This document shows positions 45,084 to 56,143 of a stretch of 60,000 bases of DNA, piece after piece. How positions within the stretch are numbered: the stretch's first letter is position 1; each line of letters starts with the position of its first letter. Origin of the DNA: Hydractinia symbiolongicarpus (Eukaryota; Cnidaria; Hydrozoa; Anthoathecata; Hydractiniidae). Under the pieces are notes generated by a model. That model had not been told where the DNA came from. It made no database searches and saw nothing but the letters and a program-made list of their open reading frames with translations. The DNA lies in assembly GCF_029227915.1 (NCBI RefSeq), contig NC_079887.1, forward strand, positions 7,504,001 through 7,564,000, read 5' to 3'. The position numbers and the translations under genes are program-made.

Positions 45084-45584
45084 GTGGCATTAACAGGAGT
45101 GCAGATGGCTACGATAAGTCGATCTGACACGTACATGACACTTTCCATCAGCGAAAGCAAAACCGACGTTTATAGGAAAGGTTCAACGGTGTTTATTGCA
45201 GAAAATAATTCCGACTTGTGTCCCGTTAAGAATCTTAAGCAGTATTTAGTAAAAGCAGAAATTGCTGAAAATTCGGAAAAATTTATAATTCGAGCAATAA
45301 CCGCAGGAAAAAAACAGTCCCTGAAAAAAAAACAAAAAAAACCTATCTCGTACACGAGAGGAAGAGAAATGTTTTTAGATGTGATTAAGGATTTAGGGTT
45401 AGATCCAAGAAATTTCTGATTACACAGGCATCGTTCTGGACGTGCATCTGCAGCGGTTAACAGTGGAGTTAATGATCGGTTGTTCAAACGACATGGTCGT
45501 TGGAAGTCAGAGCAGGCAAAAGACGGGTATGTTAAGGATAACATAAGTGCTTTACTCTCTGTATCTCAGACATTAGGACTTTGA
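45084..45584 (+). pseudogene. Tyrosine recombinase, N-terminally deleted
   Basis: The frame 45084-45419 gives MALTGVQMATISRSD (the ALTGMRxxEI-like region; the first catalytic Arg is not obvious), DLCPVKNLKQYLV and a lysine-rich stretch. After a stop at 45417 the same region continues with HRHRSGRASAAVNSGVNDRL (HxxR box) and KRHGRWKSEQAKDGYVKDN, with the likely nucleophile Tyr, ending at 45584. The N-terminal half of the recombinase (before 45084) is missing. The protein would join the circular DNA copy into the genome. Confidence 0.8.
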
Positions 45585-45630
45585 AATCACCCCTACTTTT
45601 AAGCACAGAATACCGAGGATGACTTCACTC

Positions 45631-45945
45631 ACTAAGTTTTATTTCTCGAATAGCGTCCTAAGTCTTGAAGAGATTACGTAGACAATAAGGCTCTTATTTT
45701 CGGTTGAACAAAGTGAATAAGAAAATAATGTAACTTATTTTCGTAGTAATCGAGGCAAGGTACGCATGCGCCTGATAGCGCATGCTTGAATAGAACTTTC
45801 CCACCCATTTTTACTCACAAGTCAATTCTATTCGTACGGGTTAGACAACTAAGTTTTATTTCTCGAATAGCGTCCTAAGTCTTGAAGAGATTACGTAGAC
45901 AATAAGGCTCTTATTTTCGGTTGAACAAAGGGAATAAGAAAATAA
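45631..45945 (+). repeat. Terminal repeats B1-A2-B2
   Basis: B1 (45631-45728) and B2 (45848-45945) are 98 bp and nearly identical (AAGTG against AAGGG near their ends). A2 (45728-45846) matches A1. Together with A1 this makes the A1...B1A2B2 pattern needed for regenerating a full template from the circular intermediate. Confidence 0.92.
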
Positions 45946-46178
45946 GTATAATCATTTAACTGCTTAAATTTCAGTTCTATCAACGTTTAGGATATTTTCC
46001 TCATTGCGTCTACCTTTTTTCATGTTAAGATAAATATATCGTTATTTTTTCTAGCCATATATAAGTCTTTAACAATTTAAGATTTTGGCTACAATCGTAG
46101 ATCTCAAGCCAGCATCCTGCTAATGTCTGCTTGCCTTACTTATGCTTATTTTTTTAAAGTTTGGTATATTATTATTTA

Positions 46179-46624
46179 CTAGTATTTAGTCCCGTGGAAA
46201 AATCCACTATAGATTAAAAAAACAACAAAATAGTGAGCGAAATTACCATAAAATTTATTGTTCTTTTCGTCAAAGCGATTGTTGTTAATTCCATTCAAGC
46301 GGGAATAAATAAAACCGATATATATTTCATATAACAGTAGACAATAGACACGTGCTTAAGGGAATAATACAAATTAATTACCCGTGACTTTTGTGAAATA
46401 AAGTTTACATCATTGCACAAAGGTTTTTATGAGAACAATAAAATAAATTAACCATGACTTTTTTAAAACAAAAATTTTTAAATCAATTTGTAAAAGCACA
46501 CACAGACAGAATAAAAATAAAATCTTAGCAAAAGTGCCATGTTACCACCGTTGTTTCTTTAGAAAAAACAACACATCCACTTTGCCTGTCACAGACACAC
46601 GGAACTGGCCTGTTATTATATAGA
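46179..46624 (-). mobile_element. Helitron H4 (minus strand)
   Basis: 5' end TCTATATAATAACAGG at 46624, directly abutting the CTAG of H3. 3' end at 46179-46182 as CTAG, preceded on the minus strand by GTGGATTTTTCCACGGGAC, the terminal hairpin. 446 bp, no coding capacity. Confidence 0.85.
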
Positions 46625-47312
46625 CTAGTTATTTAAACCCGTGGAATAATCCACTTATATTTATTGTGCTTCTTATCACAAAAAGGTTTGTTAATAATTT
46701 TAATAAAAAGGCTGAAAAAGAAACGTTTTAAACGAAATCCTGTGGAGATATCCAGTTATAAACATTTAAAATTTATTCTATGTTTCTTATCACAAAATCA
46801 TTTGTTGTCAGTTTCACGCAACGCAAACAAAAACTTTTGAACGAAATTGACAACTATAATAACAGCGTAAATTGCCTGTGGTTTTACTCGTATAACAATT
46901 TATAACAAAAATACCGTTACGGGAAATTTAAATTTGCATGCAATAAAATTCCTACCTAATTAAATCACTTAATTTTATCACGTGATTTGTTGTAGCCAAA
47001 CCTTTTGTTGTTAATTCCTTTCAAGTGGGAATATATAAAACCAATATTAAGAGAATAATAAACATTAATTACCTGTGACTTTTGTGTAACAAAGTTTACA
47101 TCATTACAAAAGTTTTTATGAGAACAATAAAATAAATTAACCATGACTTTTTCAAAAAAATAATTTAAATCAATTTTAAAAAGCACACAAAAGACAGAAT
47201 AAAAACAAAAGTTTAGCAAAAGTGACATGTAACCGCGGCTGTTTCTTTAGTAAAAACAACACATCCACTTTGCCTGTCACAGACACACGGAACTGGCGCA
47301 TTATTATATAGA
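46625..47312 (-). mobile_element. Helitron H3 (minus strand)
   Basis: 5' end TCTATATAATAATGCGCC at 47312, abutting the CTAG of H2. 3' end CTAG at 46625-46628 with the hairpin GTGGATTATTCCACGGG before it. 688 bp, non-coding. H3 and H4 share their 5' region including GTTCCGTGTGTCTGTGACAG. Confidence 0.87.
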
Positions 47313-48060
47313 CTAGTCGATAAGGCCCGTGGAGAAATCCACTTAGGCAGGAGGGACAATGTAAAAATTGGTTATTTTAGACCTTTTCCTGATGTCAGCA
47401 GTGCATATGCAAAAACAAATTGACGAAATTCAGTTTATCCGTTGTCTCTATTGTGTAGAGCTCGACACGCTCATGAAGAGAATGTATGTGATCATGTGAC
47501 TTTGATAAACGGTTAATGATATATAAGGGTTTAAAAATTATGCTGACGTCAGCAGAGACCCGCGAAAACACACAAAATTATTTTTTAGAAATTTGTATAC
47601 CTGTTGCCTTTAACGTATAGGTCTTGAAACGCTGATCAAGAAAATGTATAGGATCATGTACTTTTGACAAACGGTTACGGAGATATGGGTGTTTAAATGA
47701 TTTTTGAAGACGTCATCAACCTGTCCATTCCGAAACGGATTCAGGGACCCAGGTTTGGGAAAATTACCCAAATTGGTCCTATCTGGTCCCTATTTACCCA
47801 CGCGGTGAAAAATCATTGACGTCACCACCTCGTTTCCAAGTTATTGGGCCTCAAATATTTAAGTGCATTGTAATGGCTTCATTAATTTAATATAGGATAT
47901 TGACGTTAGTAGTAGTGTTATTGACGTCGCGCCGCAACGTCTTAAAATTTAACATTTGAGACTTACTTTTTTTCTGCGACTTCAGAGAAAATTTTGTCGA
48001 CATCAAAGGAAAATGACGATATCCACTATGACCGTCACATACACTCCGTATTATCATAAC
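47313..48060 (-). mobile_element. Helitron H2 (minus strand)
   Basis: 3' end CTAG (47313-47316), preceded by GTGGATTTCTCCACGGGCC. The 5' end is near 48060 and reads GTTATGATAATACGGAG, a variant of the family start. 748 bp, non-coding. This family is also found on the plus strand at 6972-7141 with 9481-9640, and in part at 19060-19420. Confidence 0.82.
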
Positions 48061-48639
48061 ATAAGGCCCGTGGAAAAATCCACTTAGGCAGAAAAACAAT
48101 TGAAAAGTTCTGTCATTTGAATTTTGATGACATCAGCAAATATTTCAGTATATTGAATATGCCTTTTACTAAAAAAAATAATCTGAAAATGCATGAAAAG
48201 AAAGTATATAAGTCATAATTTAACAAAAGAGTTCTTAAAATCTAACACAAAATATCAAATGTCAAATCGCATGAAATCCTCCCAACAAAACTTCAGACAA
48301 AATATGAAAAACAACGGCGTGCAAGGTGTAAAATCTAGTTAGTAGAAAGTTACAACATTGACAGTCACAACCCAGACAGTTACGACAACAATAATAATAA
48401 TGTCAGAAATAACACATATCTCAAATATGTATACATCTTATTATGTGATTATGTTGAAAACCTTCAATATTTTAATCTGAAGTGTCGAAAAGAAAGGCTT
48501 GCAACAGTAAGCACAGATCTATGAAATAAGTTCTTTACCCATTTTAAACTTGTCTTTTCCCTAAATGCTTATACAACAATACAACTTGAACAATATCAAA
48601 AAGCCAAACTTAAACAAACACAAAACACCTAAAAACAAA

Positions 48640-49640
48640 AAGTTAAACTTTGAAAAATCATTTATTCGGTTGCATACCATCCTCTCCCGCAAAAATATGC
48701 ACAAAATGTAAAAATCAACCGGTTAACAAAACAAATTTTTGTCTAATGATCCGTACTGACTTTACCAAACATTTTAACCTGAAATGTCGAAAAAGCAATG
48801 AGCAAGGAGTAAATTTCAAATCAACAAAAATCATTATTTTGAAAACATTGTATATATATACGGTCCTTTCTCACAAAAGTTTACAATAAATGTAGAACAC
48901 AAAGGTTTATGAGGAGCAAATCAAAAAATGAACAAAAATCAGTTCAATTGGCATGTTCTATATTGTCTTCAGCCATAAAATCTTCCACAAAATTGATATG
49001 AAACCCATCAAATTCAACTCAGAAAAAGCAGTCATTTAAGTGCATACAAAAATACAACTTATAGAATATCAAATTATTATTTTTAGTATATATAATTGCA
49101 TATGGTCCACCCTCACAACAGTTAAATTTTTGCACTAAATTTGCAACACAAAATACAAATTCTAAATAATTCCTATGGTTTTCCTCAAAAGTTTAATCAA
49201 AATATAAAAGATGAGAGGTGAACGACAAAATCAAAGTTTGCAGAATTCAATTATTTTGGTATATATATGTCTATTGATATATGCCCTTTATAACAATATT
49301 TCAATCCAAAATGTAAAAAAGAAAAACAGTTTGCAACAAAATCAGTTATTCTGATGATATTGCATACACTTTTTCTCCACAAAAGTGTAAAAAAAGAATG
49401 ATTGTAGGAAATACTTCTGATTCAACAAAAATCAGTATTTGCATCTTGTACTCATTAAATATTACCCAAAATTTCAAAAAACTGTGATTTGGAACGCATC
49501 AAATTTATAAATAGAGAGGGATCAGTCATTTCGGTATGTTGTACAGAGTCCTGCCCGGTAAGAATTTTTACAAAATATAAAAAAAACACAAGCTTTTTCG
49601 GTGTTGTACTCCCTCATGAAACTTTTCTTAATTGAGACAA
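48640..49640 (-). repeat. Degenerate ~90-180-bp repeats inside Helitron H1
   Basis: Recurring blocks combine a TATATA or TTGTAT-like stretch, a GGTCCTTCCTCAC-like stretch, ACAAAAGTTT and CAAAATGTAAAAA. Examples start near 48665, 48850, 49090, 49265, 49350, 49535 and 49600. Divergence is high, but order within each block is conserved. Confidence 0.5.
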
Positions 49641-49783
49641 AATGCCATAAACAAAAACATTTTAGTCAGAACATCTAGAACAACAAAAATCACTACACTT
49701 AAGGTACCAGAATTACTACATGTTAAATAAAAATCGTTTCGTCATATTGCATGTAACCGATGTATATAGCTAAGTTTAGTTAC

Positions 49784-49844
49784 ACAAAATGTGAAAAATA
49801 CATTATTTGCATACACAAATTGTGAAAAATACATTATTTGCTTA
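49784..49844 (+). repeat. ~31-bp tandem duplication
   Basis: ACACAAAATGTGAAAAATAC and its continuation ATTATTTGCAT repeat immediately with one substitution (ACACAAATTGTG...). Confidence 0.85.
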
Positions 49845-50401
49845 AAAACAGTCCTTAAACTCTTCTTAAATATTATGTAATACTTTTTTAAAAGTTGTTG
49901 TGGCTTGTTAATTTAAGCTTAAAATGTCAATTAAAATAAGTTACAGTCACATTCTTAGCAAAGACCACTAAGATTAGCTTACATGTAAAAAGCAACATAA
50001 AACTGAAGCTAACATAAGGTAGCTACAGCAGCTAATAGCTGGTCACTTAAATATAAACTGAAGACTTAGTATAAAGAACATGGCTACATATTTATAAATT
50101 CCTAGCTACCTAGCTAGTTGTTGTTGGTGTGGTTGATGCTAGCTAACAAACATGTCTCGCATCAATAATATCATCAAAACTTTAAAAAACATAAACAAAC
50201 CTTACAGAAACCTTTCTATACTTCATTTATATACCATGCCCCTTTTTAAATGCTTTTGTAAAGATTTATTTTGAAGGCAAGAGAAGACAAATGCTTAAAA
50301 AGGACAGCCATCTTTTTTGCAAACACAATTTCCGTTACTTTGTGCTTGAACTTCATTTAACAAACCACACAAAACTCGCGGCTTTTCACGACAAAGAAGA
50401 C

Positions 50402-50450
50402 ATATTTTTTTCGGCAACATCAAAGATTTTTTTCGGCAACATCAAAGGAA
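50402..50450 (+). repeat. ~22-bp tandem duplication
   Basis: TTTTTTTCGGCAACATCAAAG occurs twice in direct succession near the 5' end of Helitron H1. Confidence 0.85.
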
Positions 50451-50519
50451 AATGACGATATCAACTTTGCCTGTCACAGAGACACGGAACTGGCGTATTA
50501 TTATATAGATTTTATGTTA

Positions 50520-51290
50520 CGGTTGTGGCCCTCTAGTTTGCTCTTTAGCTACCTCTGGTTGAACAATAATTATTTTTGACTGTTAAATATACAAAGATTT
50601 CGTATCTTTGACAAACCTACTTTTAATTCTAAAAAACAAAAAATTGTTTTACTTCTGGAACTTCCAACAATTCTTTTCAAGCGTCAAAATGAATATTATT
50701 TCGCAGTGGTAGGTGAGAAGGCATCACTAGCTTAATAAAAAATTGCAAGAAATTTCAGATTCGTGATTGTTCTTATTCTGTGTCAAAATTTAGACTCGGG
50801 TTTAGGGTGGTGTCCTGATACTATTGTTTAAAAAAACAAGCACGTTTTTTACAATTTATTGTGTTCATTTTGTTTGATTTCCGAAAATATTTTTTTTATA
50901 CTTCTGGGTTTATAATTGGATTACACAACTTACGTTTCGTATTTTGATTGGTGACCACAAAGAAAATTCAATAGTTGAAACTTTTTTTCATGCTAAACTC
51001 TTTTACTTGACTGACAGTAAATTACAATTGATAAATTTGTTGGCAAGCAAGAACACATGTTTTAATAGAGGGTTGCCTTAAACAAATAAATGAGATGTGA
51101 AAATAAACAAACTTTATTTACTTTTATTTTTATGTACCGCCTTGTGAGTTGTATTTTGTGACAACGACTAAAATAGTGATTCTAAACGGTCGTTTAACCT
51201 GGTTAATACTAAAGATTTGAGGTAATATGATATATAAGATTTAATTTTTTATAGTTTTACAGAACGCGTCATTTTAGTATGGATATACTG
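50520..51290. other. Non-coding stretch
   Basis: No gene or repeat boundary was recognised between Helitron H1 and the piggyBac-like MITE. Confidence 0.4.
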
Positions 51291-51296
51291 AGGGAT

Positions 51297-52010
51297 TTTA
51301 ACCGTATTCGGTCCGGGGTTTTTCGATCATACTATGACCGGGGGGGGGGGGGGGGCGGACTTTTTATAGGGTTGTTCAAATTGAGTAAACCTTGGCACGC
51401 TTATAGTACATCATAAAAGGAACAAAATGGCAGCAATAAATTTTTGCTATTGTCACCACATTTTCTGTGACGTCATCAGAAGCTTCAAATTTGTTAAAAA
51501 TGCCACTATCTGCTTAAAATTGAATTACTTTTGTTCCAGAGCGAATTTTTGCATTCTGTTTGAAGTTTTTGAAAGCTAAATAAAAGTTATTTAACATATT
51601 TTCCGGTTTTTACGTGGATCGTATAAAAAATTGCCAAAAATTGTCCGAAGATCTGTTTTTTTTCAGATTTTTGGGTAAAACCCGACAAAATCGGGAAATC
51701 AGATTAATCACGTGTCCAAATTATGCAAGTTGTGTTGCAAGTTTCAAGTTCTAAGGATAATCCTAACAAAAGTTATTATATTTTCCCCATTATAAAGATT
51801 TCATAGAGATTTTTAGTGGTAGTTTCGAGTAATGGCCCATATCAAAGCCTCTGAAAGGTATGGGACCTAGAAATTTGGCATGCAGGTGTCTAATAGATAA
51901 ATATTGAAACTTAGTAAGTTTCATAGCCATATAACATAGCAATAAGCAGTTATTAAAAAAAAACCGTCATCCATCAGATCCCCCCCCCCCCCCCCCCCGG
52001 ACCGAATAAG
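51297..52010 (+). mobile_element. piggyBac-like MITE with G and C homopolymers
   Basis: Left end TTAACCGTATTCGGTCCGGG; right end CGGACCGAATAAG followed by ATTA. The inverted ends and TTAA before CCNTATTC indicate a piggyBac-type element. A run of 16 G (51340-51355) lies near the left end and a run of 19 C (51980-51998) adjoins the right end. The interior matches 54229-54594 in the opposite direction (GGTATGGGACC, TGGCATGC, AGATAAATATT). Non-coding. Confidence 0.75.
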
Positions 52011-52014
52011 ATTA

Positions 52015-53055
52015 TTATCTTGTAAATATAATAACTTCGATTTTTCAAAGGATTGCAGTATTTTAGATCATCATTGATTAACGAACTTAAAAATCTGTAC
52101 TAAACACAATATTTTGCATGTCAATAAACGCAAGGTACTGATACAGATAAATCTGGGACATTATAATGCGAATGTTTAAATGTTTTGTTGCACTTTGTAA
52201 TCCTAAACCTAGCACAATCAAATATCAACTGCTGCCATCAAATAACCTTGAACGCAGCAGTTAATTTGCAAAACGTAAGTGTGGTATTAATTCTAGCTCA
52301 AAAAGTTTGACGAAAATACAAACATCTGCAAAAAACAGTAAGAACAATTCTCATGACTGATAAATGTCTGAATGTTATTTTATAATCTAAATAAAAAGGT
52401 GTGCCATGTTTGATTGGCAAAACCCAGTTTAATATTTGCTGATATTTGGAACGCAAGAAACCAGGATTTCATGAAATATTTGTCATACCTTGTGGAAAAT
52501 AAGGAAGTTGTTTACCAAGTCCTTTAAATCTTTCCTAAAATCTCTTTTCGTTTTTAAGATATTTAAGATTTTAAATATTTAAAATCCGGTATCTTATGAT
52601 GCCATAATTAAGTTTTGAAAAATGCTGAGATCCCATTTCTTTTACAATTATAGATGAGGCCATTTTTAAACTAAAAAACTTTACTCTTTACAAAATATCA
52701 TCAAGTTACCAAGATTTTTCAAGTACAAATGTATGCCACAAGGTTAGCCAGAAGTCTTTAAAGCTTTATATCGAAAAAAATATTTTTTAAATTCCATAAA
52801 AATTGATAAACAACTTTTTATCCCATATACAAAATATCATTTTTAATGCAGGAATCCCTTTAATGAACTTCATAGAGTTCTCAAAAATGCTAGATTAATT
52901 ATTTTTCTTTTTCTTAAACAAAATTTATCACATTTTAATTAGTATTTGGAAAATTTTTGCAAATAGGGTTCACAAAAATATACATGCTGGTGGGTTTTTA
53001 TTCTTGTGAATCTGATTTTATGTTTTCGTGAGAAATTTCATTGAGGAATAAAAAA
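52015..53055. other. Non-coding stretch
   Basis: AT-rich; no gene, RNA or repeat boundary recognised. Confidence 0.4.
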
Positions 53056-53061
53056 ACAAGC

Positions 53062-53253
53062 TCTTTAATAATAGCCATCGTCTGTCTGTGCGTCCGCGAA
53101 AGCGGCGTCCCGTAACGAAAACACGAAATTTTTATAATGCGCACGGATATCAAATGCGATACATTTTTATCCACTTTGTTGCGACGGGTAAATTTAAAGG
53201 ACGAGCGAACGCGACGGGCGACCCCGTAGATCTTTCCACGGGTTAACGACTAG
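53062..53253 (+). mobile_element. Mini-Helitron, first of a tandem pair
   Basis: Starts TCTTTAATAATAGCCATCG, includes TCTGTCTGTGCGTCCGCG and GGACGAGCGAACGCGACGGG, and ends with CCCCGTAGATCTTTCCACGG-type hairpin sequence and TTAACGACTAG. CTAG is at 53250-53253. 192 bp. Confidence 0.82.
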
Positions 53254-53391
53254 TCTATGTTATAATACCCGTATACATCTGTCTGTCTGTCACGTAAAAT
53301 GGTAGCTTAACTGCGTAAGTAGCGAGGCGCACGCAATGCGGTATAAAAAGGACGAGCGAACCCGTGGAATTTTCCACGGGCTAACCGCTAG
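53254..53391 (+). mobile_element. Mini-Helitron, second of a tandem pair
   Basis: Begins TCTATGTTATAATACCCG directly after the first element's CTAG and ends with the hairpin CCCGTGGAATTTTCCACGGG (53361-53380), 7 bases and CTAG (53388-53391). 138 bp. Hairpin to end spacing of 11 bases is as in canonical Helitrons. Confidence 0.87.
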
Positions 53392-53399
53392 TGTTTCTA

Positions 53400-54220
53400 A
53401 TTAATTTACTCCAAATTAGAAAATTTACTTTGGTAGAGTAAAACATAGCTAGCTAAAAGCTAAATATAAACATATACTAAGCTAAAATACATAAAGCTAG
53501 CTGACATTAATTTTCTGAACATATTAAAAACCTTGTTTGCTAGCTACATAAAATTTCTAAAAAGCAGGACTGTTGTTTATTATAACAGTCTACTTTTTTA
53601 TGCGGCTATCTTCTTTCTTAATGTATTATGACAGCGTTTTATAACTTTAGCCAATTTTATAATTAAGTTTCGTTGTTTGCAAATATATTCGATCAATGCT
53701 CAATATAATTTCGACCTGAAAAAGTGTTAACTACTGAAAGATTGTAATAATAATGCAAAAATTTGAAAGCCAATAATATTTCAATATAACGCTACCAGGG
53801 TATTTTTCGCGTCAATATCAAGAAGGCAAAAAACCCTGGGGAGGAGGGTGCTCTACACCACACACACACACCTATCACAAATCAAAACACTCTGTAGCAC
53901 ACTTGAGTTGCTCTTAATCTCTGTTGTAAATAAAATATTTGTAAAACTTATGTAAATAAATATATTTTAAAGATTTTGTTGAATTAGTAACCATATAAGT
54001 TAACGTCTATAACGGCCAAATAAATCCACCTCATGCAGCATAGTACAAACATAGATATTATTTTGTATGTTTTTAGTATAAATCCATTTTGGCAATTATT
54101 TTACAAAAAAATCGATGTTGTTAAAGATTTGTAGTTTACAGTCATTTTTCATATCTATTGATTGTATTTGCTAACCCAATATGAATATAGATTCTTTGTC
54201 TCTCTAAAAAATAATATGTG
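53400..54220. other. Non-coding stretch
   Basis: No gene recognised. GCTAGCTA-type short repeats near 53445-53545 and a CA run near 53860. Confidence 0.4.
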
Positions 54221-54228
54221 GTATAATA

Positions 54229-54594
54229 ACTCTATTCAGCCCGGGGTGGGGGATTTGGCTGCAGGGTTATGATACTTTTTTAGTTTTAATATTTATCTAT
54301 AAGACATATGCATGCCAATATTAAGGTCCCATACCTCTCAGATCCGGGAATATTAATTATCACTCGAACTACCCCTAAAAGTCTCCATGGAAAACTATAA
54401 TAACTTTCATTAGCATTATACTTAAAAGTTGAAACTTACAATACAACTTTATTTTATCATTCTGTATATATTGAACACGTTAATAAATCCGATTTCCCGA
54501 TTTTTTAGATTTATCTGAAAATCGTCGAAATCTGTCCCTCTGGTCATAATATGTTTTAAAAACCCCGGACCAAAAAGGGTTAAGGCTTTCTTAC
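54229..54594 (-). mobile_element. piggyBac-like MITE, shorter relative
   Basis: Ends are ATAACTCTATTCAGCCCGGGG on the left and CCCCGGACCAAAAAGGGTTAA on the right; TTAA is kept at the right end. The interior matches 51297-52010 in reverse orientation. 366 bp, non-coding. Confidence 0.72.
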
Positions 54595-54803
54595 ACGCAC
54601 TTAAGGACATAATTATTCGGGATCCGCTAAAACTTAGCTAACTCGAATTTTCCATTTATTTTGTCATCCTATAAAAATTTTTATGACAGTTAAGTGACTT
54701 ATTTAGTGACTCTGCAAAACTAAAAAAAGCCATACTACTTAAAAAGAAATGAAAAAAACCCAAACAACTCAAAAATAATAGTCCAGTCATACTGCGAAGC
54801 AAG

Positions 54804-54840
54804 TATCACTGTTTGTTTGCTGCCTAAACAAACAGTGATA
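54804..54840. repeat. Perfect 15-bp hairpin
   Basis: TATCACTGTTTGTTT, loop GCTGCCT, then the exact complement, followed by six T. It has terminator-like form but no gene ends here. Confidence 0.88.
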
Positions 54841-55338
54841 TTTTTTACTTTTATTTTTACCATCTCTTACTCGTGATGGATGTCCAAACGTCCTTAATGT
54901 CTCATACGACGTATCATGCAACGTTTCATACGACAAGCGTAATTAAAGCAGATTTTGATGTTGATTCACCAGTCTAACAAGTAGGTAGGTTGACACGTGA
55001 ACATCGTCTTTTCACGTAAATAATCAATAAACAACAATTAACCAAGAGTGGTGCATCACCCAAAATATTGTGTTGGTTACATAATGAAGCATGTATTGTT
55101 AACACGTTGAAGGACAATTGGGGAAATTATTTGGATGACATCATTCAGCCTTAAAAATGCTGTCATCGTGTATTTTCGAAGTTGGAAAAGACTGAAACAG
55201 TGAGAAATAAACTTTGGAAGATTATGTTCCATTGTTTTAGTTAAAGTTTTGGTAAATGTTGCTAGTTTTCTCGTTTATTCTTTGTTCTTTCGTTGTATAG
55301 TTTTTTTTCCATATTTTTTGTTATTTCTATCATTTTAA

Positions 55339-56057
55339 CCAGATTCACACCAATGCGAATTACGTTATTCTTCTGCTATTTCGCATGCTCTTCGCATGCA
55401 ATAAGAATTATAGTTTTGTTGTGAACAATCTCCTTATTCGTGCATGCGAATTAATTTAAAAACTTTTTTTGCTTTCTAATGCGAGTAACATGTGAATTGC
55501 GAACATCAAAGCAATACCGATTAATCTTTCTTGATGTATGACGTGTAAATGTATTTGTTTTTAAAGATTTAATCGAAACAATTTTCTGTGTTAAAGAAAA
55601 GCATTAGGTAAATAATAATCAAGTCAAAAATAATAATTTTTTTGAAAGAGGAAATCCTTCAAAAGGGAGTCAGACAGTGTTGCTGTCTTTTCGATAAGAC
55701 TGGCTCTAATTATAAAGGTAAATTCAAAAAAGTTTAAATGCCTGAAAAAAAGAAGAAGAAATGCTGCTCTCTTTAACTATCTTTGAAGAAATAATTCTTC
55801 CAACCATTTTCGTTTTTGTTTTTAACTTTTGTCTTCTTTATTACAGCATTTTGAGCATTATTAATTTCGCGCAGAGCATATCTTTATCAGTCTTTACGAA
55901 TTTGTGTTCTATTTGATTAAATAGAACACGAATTCGTGAACACGTAAGGTTAGAAACTTCGCATATTTTCATTTCCGGAATTTCTTATTCTGATGAGAAT
56001 TAGTTGTTAACGTAAGAATAACATAAGAATGATGTTATTTGCATTAGTGAGAACTAA
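55339..56057. mobile_element. Inverted-repeat element, class unknown
   Basis: The left end AGATTCACACCAATGCGAAT (continuing TACGTTATTCTT) pairs with the inverse of the right end, AGTTCTCACTAATGCAAAT (continuing AACATCATTCTT). About 30 bp of imperfect inverted ends bound a 720-bp segment. No clear target duplication. Two coding-like stretches inside (55640-55735) are short and ambiguous. Confidence 0.5.
55896..55937. repeat. 19-bp near-perfect hairpin
   Basis: ACGAATTTGTGTTCTATTT, loop GATT, then AAATAGAACACGAATTCGT; one mismatch in 19. It lies inside the inverted-repeat element. Confidence 0.88.
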
Positions 56058-56143
56058 CTTTATCGCAACGCTTTGCCTTAGTATGTTAATTTTGTCGATT
56101 TTGTGCATTGATTTGCTTACTGCATTTCTCTTCTACTTTATAG

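Larger units (their letters stand above)
41606..45945 (+). mobile_element. Tyrosine-recombinase retrotransposon, split direct repeats
   Basis: A DIRS-order element with A1 at the left end (41606-41724) and B1 (45631-45728), A2 (45728-45846) and B2 (45848-45945) at the right: the split direct repeat layout of PAT/Ngaro-type elements. Gag, RT/RNase H, a DIRS-type downstream domain and a tyrosine recombinase lie between in the expected order. The element is broken by stops, deletions and a 540-bp insertion at 42779-43321. Such elements insert through a circular DNA and leave no target duplication. Confidence 0.9.
48061..50509 (-). mobile_element. Helitron H1 (minus strand)
   Basis: 5' end TCTATATAATAATACGCC at 50509. 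3' hairpin GTGGATTTTTCCACGGGCC near 48062-48084, but the final CTAG is lost at the junction with H2. About 2.45 kb, non-coding, with an interior of degenerate repeats. Its 3' part matches the plus-strand element ending at 6971. Confidence 0.82.

Noticed and set aside
45170-45544. 124-codon minus frame
   Set aside because: Shadow of the tyrosine recombinase on the plus strand.
54804-54846. Possible rho-independent-type terminator
   Set aside because: Stem plus T run looks right, but the setting is eukaryotic and no gene ends here.
55630-55735. Coding-like stretch KEEILQKGVRQCCCLFDKTG
   Set aside because: Short, overlapping a second open frame, inside an inverted-repeat element and without an acceptor I trust.
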